From Gari tellinella (Eukaryota; Mollusca; Bivalvia; Cardiida; Psammobiidae): DNA of 64,000 nt. Where the stretch lies: contig OV277859.1 of assembly GCA_922989275.2 (NCBI GenBank), positions 86,610,198 through 86,674,197 on the forward strand, in the 5' to 3' direction. Positions 50,901 through 59,900 of this stretch are shown piece by piece. Made by a program: the position numbers and the translations under genes. Numbering within the stretch: position 1 is the stretch's first letter; each line of letters opens with the position of its first letter. The notes below the pieces were generated by a model. The model searched no databases. It saw nothing but the letters and a program-made list of their open reading frames with translations, and was not told the DNA's origin.

Positions 50901-53900
50901 AATCAGGCTGAAAGTAAAGCAGAATGCGCCTCAAGGCTCATTCTGCTTTACTTTCCACCATGCTCTAAGGAGTCACCTATGTTTAAAACTAGAAACGGGC
51001 TATGGGGTAATGGGTTAAGCAACTTTTCAAAGAAAAAGTGTGGAAGCCAAATTTATACAGACAGCCATTTGGGATGTTCTTTAATACTTCTGTGTATGGT
51101 ACCAGCTATCTTAACACATTCAACCCTAGCGATCAGTATACTAGTCATTTACAAACAGTGTACCAGTGAAGAGTACTCTTGTCCTATACAAACAGTGTAG
51201 ACCCAGATCAGAGGGATCCTATAGGATCCCTCTGATCAGGGTCTACACTGTTTGTCATTTTGCAATATATTGTTCAAATCAACCCTAAATAGTTCAAAAT
51301 AGACTAGACTTAATTGAAAATTGGAATTGTCCATTGAAAGTTATAGGGATGAATGAACAATTTAAGTTTCAAAATACTTACAGCCCAATTTTTGATTATT
51401 TAGGATTGATTTTTACAATGTATATACATGTACATACATGTATGTATCAAATTAAAAAAAAGTAGAGAGATTCTGTCTTTGGTTAAATCTTTTTAATTAC
51501 ATCATTATACACTATACGCATTTCACCTTTTGGCGCCTCAGGGCTCCTCAGTAGTCAATACATGTATCTATATAGTAAATAGGTTATAGTATATTGCAAA
51601 TTGGCAAACAGTTGTTACACTTATCAAAACTTCTATGGTTGTCCTTTGATCTGGGTCTTCACTATTTGCATAGGACTATTGCATTCATCATAGGCCCACT
51701 GATTGTAAAGTACACATTTGTAAAAATGTGATTGACAATTTAGGAAGCATGTTTTGAGAATGTTATTTTAAATTCCATCAATAAAATATATCATCTTTAT
51801 GCCTCAGGTCCAGTGATAAAAGTATCAGATTGATTTGTATGTCCACTTCTAATTTGTTTTTATTTTATCCCATTTCCCCATAGCCTGTTTCTAGTTTTGA
51901 AAACAGGTTACCACTTAAAACAGGTTGAAAGAAAAACTTAAGGTGCATTCTACTTTACTTTCAGCCTGCTTTAAGCTACTATTTGCTAGTATATAGAATA
52001 TTATTCTTTTTTTGTACATACATTACTTTTTTTCTGCAGTGGAGAAATAAATTAAAAGCATTAAATTATTGGGTAATGGGTTAAATGATTGCTCAACACA
52101 AGTTTGATCTTGTTACCTAACAGATAATGTTTTTTGCATTTCAAGAATATGACTTATATGTTATCAAACAGGCTGCTCTTCTGCAACTCTTTGCGATCTA
52201 ATTTTATAAAGTTCTATCTTGTTTTCATTTCTTGGAACAGCGAGAGAATGTTTTAGCTTGCAGTAGGAGATTGTATCTGAATAGTTAATACTCTTTGTTC
52301 CATGCATTAGCACCTTGACATACTGTCTGTCAGCAAGTATCCACCGTATTGAACCATGCTTTCCAAGAACATAAATATGACCGTTCTTATCACATGTTAC
52401 TCCCTTTGGATCTTCCATATGAATGTTGTATGTAAACTCGTCCGTCTCTAAATCCATACAGATAATCCGATTATCAGCAGCTTCTGAGATCACTAATTCC
52501 CGCTTATCAGGTGTAAGAGTCAAGTATTTGGCTCCATAGAAAAGTGCATTCCCTTCTGGGCTGTGCATTATGCGTCTTTTGACAATGCCGTTTGTTGACA
52601 TGATTTGAATCTGCCAAGCAGAATCGGTTATTTCTATATTAGCATGAGATTCAAACTTCATACTGACTATTAGCTCCCTTGGTCGGGCCACAATTCCTAG
52701 GCAATGTCCCTCTGTTAGAATAGATAAACGATCAACAAGTTTGCGCTTTACAAATATAAATGGAATAGTCACTGTCAACTTTTGAATAAGATTCTTTTTA
52801 GGGAGAGTTATATAAAGATTACTACCCAGTGATGTTACATCAAATGGTCTACTCTCCAGAAGTAGAACAGACCTGCATTTATGTTCACTGTCAAAGATTT
52901 TGACCCTTTTATTGTTTGTATCTACAGTGGCTAGATAACCATTCTCCATAAAAGTGCATCCAGTTATTCTACAGGGCCGTTCAGGTCGTGGTTTTGTATT
53001 CCATGTACGTATACGGTCTGAGTTAGGTGGGTCCGTTGATGGTGGCAGATTGGCAGGTGACACTGGAGAGAATATACATCCCATCACAGTGTGAACCTAG
53101 AAACTGCATCAGTAATTCCCAAGGTTTCAATCCTTAGTTTAGCAAACTTGCCTGTGCATATATCAGCTAGTAAATCCATAACATAACCACATACCTAACT
53201 CAAAGTTGAATAGCAATACTTCCATTTGTTTTGTACGGTCTTATCACTAGGAATCTCCCTTTCCTTCATCAAAACTGATCTTCCTGAATCGTTTACATCT
53301 ATAAATCATTTGTCTTTAACACTAGAATATTCCCAAGACAAGCTGTAACTTGAAACATAAAAACAGCACTTTAATCCTGCTGTGTTTATTGCCATTGAGC
53401 AATGTTTCTTTTCTGTCAAATATATTGCATTAAAGTTTACATGTTAAGTTCTTTGATTATAATAATTTCATATATATAACCATTAAGTCAGATTTCAGCA
53501 TGCAGGCTTTATGTGTATTTCACTTGATATCCTGTCTTAAACTTGATTGTAACCACACCACTCCATATCAATAAAGTTTAAACTGCCACCCTGTATTATT
53601 TGAATAGGTAGTCTACCGGCCATTGTTTTAAGTAACAAATGTCAGAATTTAAAACACCTATTGCATCTAGCTTCAATAGTGTGTATCAATATGTGTGAGA
53701 TAGTTCTATCACAATGGAATCAATATGCTGTTGGATAAAAGTTGAGGAACAATAAAAAGACTAAATTAGTCTAAATAGAATCCTGTAAAATTGGAGGGTT
53801 AAATTGATACTTAACCCTCTACTCCATAGCCTGTTTCTAGTATTGAAGATAATATGTGACCACTTAAAGAAGGCTGAAAGTAAAGCAGCATGTGCTTTAC

Positions 53901-56900
53901 TTTCAGTCTGCTTAAAGGGACTCGCAACCGGATGGTGTACTTGTCAAAATAAAATAAAATACTCAAATAAAAGCAAATTTGTGGCATTATTTGGCTTCTG
54001 ACATTAAAAAAATATGATCAGTCCAAAAAAAGTCTCAAGAATCGTCACCGAATCTTAGATTTTTAGATATTTTCCATCGTTTTTCTATACCGACTAGTAG
54101 ACGGTATAGTTGTTGTTGTTGCTTCTCTACACGGGCTCAGACATAAACACGAGCCGAATTGCGAAGTTGTATGCACTTTCGATTGCTACACATTGAAATA
54201 CGATAAATCGATCCGAGATAAACAGATAGTTCCGTGGTCCATTGGTCTAAGCGGTTTCCCCTATTTTGCCTTCTGTCCGCCAATGCCGGGCCCCGGGTTC
54301 GAATCCCACCAGAGACCAATATTTTTTTTATTGAAATACATTTTTTTTAAACAGAATTTCTTATCCTAAACTAATTCTTTACCATTTATATAAGCGTTTG
54401 ACACATATTTACAATTTACTATTTTTAATGCACCATCTGGTTGCGAGTCGCTTTAAAGCTAGGATCTACTAAAATTTAGAAAATTTATCTCATATGATAC
54501 AAATTCATGACTGTATAAATCAATACTATTTTCTTAGTACATGTAGAGGAATCAATTTAAAAAAATGGGACCAAAGTGTCAAAAATCTAGAATAAATTAT
54601 ACACATAAAGTGTACTACTTTTGATAAATGACCAAATGACCTTCAGATACTCTCATGCTTTTCCAAATAAATATTTAAAAGTATGACAAACAATGCAGAC
54701 TCTATCAGAGCCCTAAATTCTGGTTCTTCTTTATTTGCAAAGATTGATGGGTTTACCTGGTTTCAGTGCTATAAGACTTAACCCTTTGAACCCTAGTCCC
54801 GCATATAGGCGTCTTTTCAAACAGTGTACATGTGAATAGTACACTTGTCCTGTTCAAACAGTGAAGGCCCAGATCAGAGGGCTCCGAAAGGAGCCCTCTG
54901 ATCAGGGTCTTCACTGTTTGTCAGTAATGGCAAAATTGATAAAAACAACTCTTAAAAGTCAGAAATAGACTAGACAAAAATCGAAACTGGAATTGTCCAT
55001 TTAAAGTTTCAGGGAGGAAAGAGTTAACTACATACTCAATGGGGAATATTCAGATACATTATTTCAGCTATACATGTTTCTGAATTAATATCAATTCTTT
55101 TCACAATTTTAATACACCATTTGAAGATTTGTTCAAATTTAAACCCCACTAGCTCAATTTTTGTAGTAGGGTATAATAGAATGACTTTAAACCTCTCTAT
55201 TACGGCCACTTAAACGAAGGCTCTTATTGATTATATAAACTTGACAGGTGACAGCTTAAAGCAAGGTTACAGTTAAACAGAAAGCTCCAAAAGGAGCTTT
55301 CTGTTTTACTGTCACCTTGCTTTAAGCAATCACCTGTCATAAACACCTAATAATTAACATAATTTAGTGGTTATAATAGAGAGGTTTTACTGTGTTGATA
55401 GGAATCTTTGCTGTTGTGGCATTTGGGTTTGTCTTTTGTCATGAATTTACACACATGGAATTATAATTATTGTTGTAGGCTAGGCTTAATTGGGAGTTTC
55501 ATTGGGACGATAGTTTTTGATATACGATTTAATTCTCACACTGCTAAATCAGATTGGAATCATGATTATTTGTTTTTCATTTTGAACTGTCTGCAAATTG
55601 TTGATATCATGCAAGTATCATGAATGGAAACATGATAACTTTAGTACATTGTCTCTGGCACAGTCAATCTTGTATTAGGCGACCACGAAGAAGGCCAACT
55701 ATAGTAGTACAGTGCTCCATCTCTACAACGGCCCTCCCAACAACGACTCCCTCCTTACAACAACCCTTGTTGCAGTCACAGGGACCTGAACCAATTGATT
55801 TTTGAGAGTAAATATACCTTCTGACCATTTTTTCTCTCTCAAAAATCAATCTGGTCGGGTCCCTGTGGTCGCAGTTCCCTAAACAGGACAATTATGTCCA
55901 ACCTATTCACGACTGCAATGTTGTCTGCTAAAATTTGTTGTCTGCAGTTTTCCTTAAAGTTATATAATGGACATTTTGACAGAATTTTTTTTAATGACAA
56001 GTGACAATCAGCTTGAATCCGAATCAGACGACGCGCAATGCGGCGTCTGATCTGGATTCAAGCTGTTTGCATAATTCCCTCCCTATAACAACTCCCTCCG
56101 AACAATGCACACAATTGTTGTCTCCCGTTGAGTGTTGTTGTAGAGAGGGAGTGCTGTACATGTATTGAATACAAGGGGTTGCTTAATGCAGGATGAAACT
56201 AATGTGGAAAGCTCCTGATGGATTATGGGCATTATTTTTGTCCTGCATTAAACAATCAATTCTTAAGACATATCTATGTTACTGTCACTTAATACAAGAT
56301 TTAGTGTAGGTTACTGTACATTGTGATGCCATAACTTTTTTTTTCACATAATTTAATAACCCTTGTTTTCAATAGTGAACAGCGATCGCAAATGTTAGAT
56401 CATTTTGATGATGTCACTAAATAACGTCATTGTATATAAAGGCGTAATTACATCACTGGGATTCCAAAAAAGGCATATTGCTTTAAAAAATAGCTTTAAA
56501 CCTTGGCTAGGTGAGAAAAAGAATCTTTCGCTGGTCGATGTGTGAGACAAGCTGATCTCAACCTCGTCAAGGCTCGCTCAATAACATTTCAATTCTATAC
56601 TTGGTTGAGATCAACTTGTCTCACACATCGACTCATGACAGATCCTATATATATTGATACATGGAGTCTGTCTTATGTTCACCCATTACTCCATACATGT
56701 AAATACACCTTTTTATGCTTCTAATTTATTCCTTCACTGAAGAAAATAGTTCAAACTGACTCAATTATGAATGATAATGCCCCATAAGGAATATATTCCT
56801 TAAGGAGCATGCTGCTTTACTTTCAACCTGTTTCATGTGGTCACCTGTCTTTAAAACAGGAAAATAGCTGTTGGGTAAAGGGTTAACCCATTACCCCATA

Positions 56901-59900
56901 ATTACACCTTTTTAGCTCACCTGGCACGTAGTGCCAAGGTGAGCTATTTTGATCGTTCTCTGTCCGTCGTCGTTCGTTCATTCGTCCGTCCGTCCGTTCG
57001 TCCGTCCGTCATCAACAGTTTCTTTAAACGACATCTACTCCGAAACTACTGGATAGATTTTACCAAACTTGGCCTGAATGATCCGTATATGGTCCTCTTT
57101 CAAAGTTGTTCAAACATTTCCGGTCCGTTGCTTATCTAGGTCACAGGAGCTAAAAATAGATTTTTTCAATGAAAACTTAAAAAATCTTCTTATCTGAAAC
57201 CACAGTACCCTGAGCTTAGATATTTGGCACAAAGCATCGTCTACAGGTCCTCTAAAAAGATTGTTCAAATTATGTCCCTTGGGTAAAAGATGACCCCGCC
57301 CTGGGGGGTCGTAATTTTACATAGAGTTATATAGTGAAATCTTCAAACATCTTTATCTCTGAAACTAATATGGTCAGAGCTTTGATATTTGCCATGATGA
57401 CACTTCTAGAAGCCCTTAACCAACATTGTAAATATGGTTCCGGTCAGTTGCATATCTAGGTCACAGGAGCTAAAAATAGATTTTTTCAATGAAATCTTAA
57501 AAAATCTTCTTGTCTGAAACCACAGTACCCTGAGCTAACATATTTGGTACAAAGCATCATCTTTAGGTCCTCTATCAAGATTGTTCAAATTATGCATTGA
57601 GTTAAAACTGCCAAGGCTCTAGCGGTTGCAGTTTTACATAGAGTTATGTAGTGAAATATTCTTCTCTGAAACTACTATAGCATGAGCTTTGGTATTTAGC
57701 ATAGTGACACTTTTAGATGTTCTTTACCAATATTGCTGAAATGGTTTGGGTCTGTTGCACATCTGGGTCATATTAGCTAAAAATAGATTTTTTCAATGAA
57801 AAGTCTTCCTGTCTGAAACCATCCATGTACAAAATATTTGACAGCACACTTAATTTTCAAGTTCATCAGCAAGATTTATGAAAAATGTGTCTGGGGTAAA
57901 AAGTGATCCCACCCCAGGGGTCATGTGACCCTTGTGTTGGTTTTTCCAGGTGAGCGATATGGGCCTCTTGTTACGTTTTTAATTGTTTCCTCCGCTCAAC
58001 AAAACAGTTTCACTTTTTATAGCTATTCTTTTGTACCGTAAGAACATTTTTCTTTATTCAAGTAGGTTATAGCTTAAAGCAGGCTGAATGTAAAGCAGAA
58101 TTCTTGGAGGCATGTGGCAGGCAAAAGTAAAGTAGAAAGTTCTTGTAGGAGCTTTATGATTTACTTTTGTCCTGCAATAAGCTACCATCTGTATTTAGAA
58201 TACCTTTTATGCAGCCACTGAGCACAAGTTTCACTGAAGGACCTCTCTGAGCAAGATCTGCACATTTTGTCATGCCTTTAAATAATATGGAAACATCTTT
58301 TAATAGTCATCATTAATTAATCACTTGTTCAGCAAAAACAATGAAGGATTTAAATTTATTTTCAGTATTCAAGTGGATAAGGTTTACACTGTTTGTTAAC
58401 TCTAATCTTGTGGGTTATTAGGTTCATTAGGGTCATACAAACTCATATTGCTACACATGTGGTCTGCACTTGGACGGAATAATTGTTTAGATTAGGCTGC
58501 ATGTATATTATAATCCTTCTCATATTTTAATATTTTCTAGTGGGTTTTTTTGTGTGTTTTTTTTTTTACTGCATCAAATCAATCTGAATGCTTTTTCCAC
58601 TTGAATATTTTTAACAAAGGCAACCCACCAACAAAAGTCGCTAATACATTATGTGCCATATACATTTTCTACATCATGATACAGTGGAGAATACGTTATT
58701 CTTTCCCAATAAAAGCGTTTACGCTAAAACTACTATTTCCATTGCAAACAGTTTGGAGCCAGATCAGACGCCGGGTAAACCGGCGTCTGATCAGGCTCCA
58801 AACTGTTTGCCAGGCAGTTTAAAATGAGTAGTCAAACTTGTCAAAAAGTTGTCATTTTACCCATTTTAATGCACTGCGTTTGCGTTTTGCTTGCGTTTAA
58901 ACGGTAAAGAATAACGTTTTCTCCACTGTACATGGAATAATTCTCTCTCTGCAGGAGGTCACACATTCTGTGGAATTTTTAGTTTTGTTTTATTGAATAT
59001 TTCCTTATGAAACCCTTCACTGGCAGGATTTTGTCTGCTAAAAGACTATCTTCTTTATTTTCTTCTCAAATTTACGTTTAAGGCATGTTGATATAAGAAA
59101 TGTTAATATGGGAGTGTCAAACAGCTTTAATCCTGATCAGATGCCTAGTTCCTCAGCATCTGATCTGGATCCAAACTGTTTGAAAATACCAGTGTATAAC
59201 CCTTTTCCCAATAGAAGCGCCTTTTAGTGCATTCAGTTTATTCTTCCGCTGAAGAAAATAGTTATATTTATACAGTCATGAATATGTATCATAAGGACTA
59301 TTTTCTTTATTCTCGCAGGTAGTAACTTAAAGCAGGCTGAAAGTAAAGTAGAATGCGCCTTAAGGTGCATTCTGCTTTACTTTCAACCTGCATTAAGTAG
59401 TCACCTATTTTCAAAACTAGAAACAGGCTAATGGGTAAAGGGATAATGGTGTAGTGAAGGCAGTGAAGGAATTATTCCTAGAGGTGTTGACAAACATGAA
59501 TGTTGCACATGACTGGAGACCTCTTGCAGAGAGAGGATGTTTGACCAATGGAAAGCATGCACCAATACTTTCTGTAGAGCATGTATGACCCCATAAAAAC
59601 ATGTTTTCTTACGTTTGTGAGAAGATTTTTTTTAACCCTTTCCTCCATAGCCAAAAGTGTGTATGACCTATTTCAAACTGTGTTCAACCCATTGCCATAG
59701 TCATATAGGCTAATTTTTAGTTTCGAAGATAGGTGACTACTTAAAGCAGTTTGAAAGTAAAGCAGAATACACTTTACGGTGCATTCTGCTTTAAATTCAG
59801 ACTGCTTTACGCTCCCATCTGCTAAGCTTTGTATAGAGAATATTTTGTATGGTGCATGTTTATGACTGCATAAAGTGGAATTATTGTCTTAGCCCATTTA

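Noticed and set aside
54235..54315. Possible tRNA gene
   Set aside because: Same reason as at 36725: tRNA-like block within the K element with poor stems.
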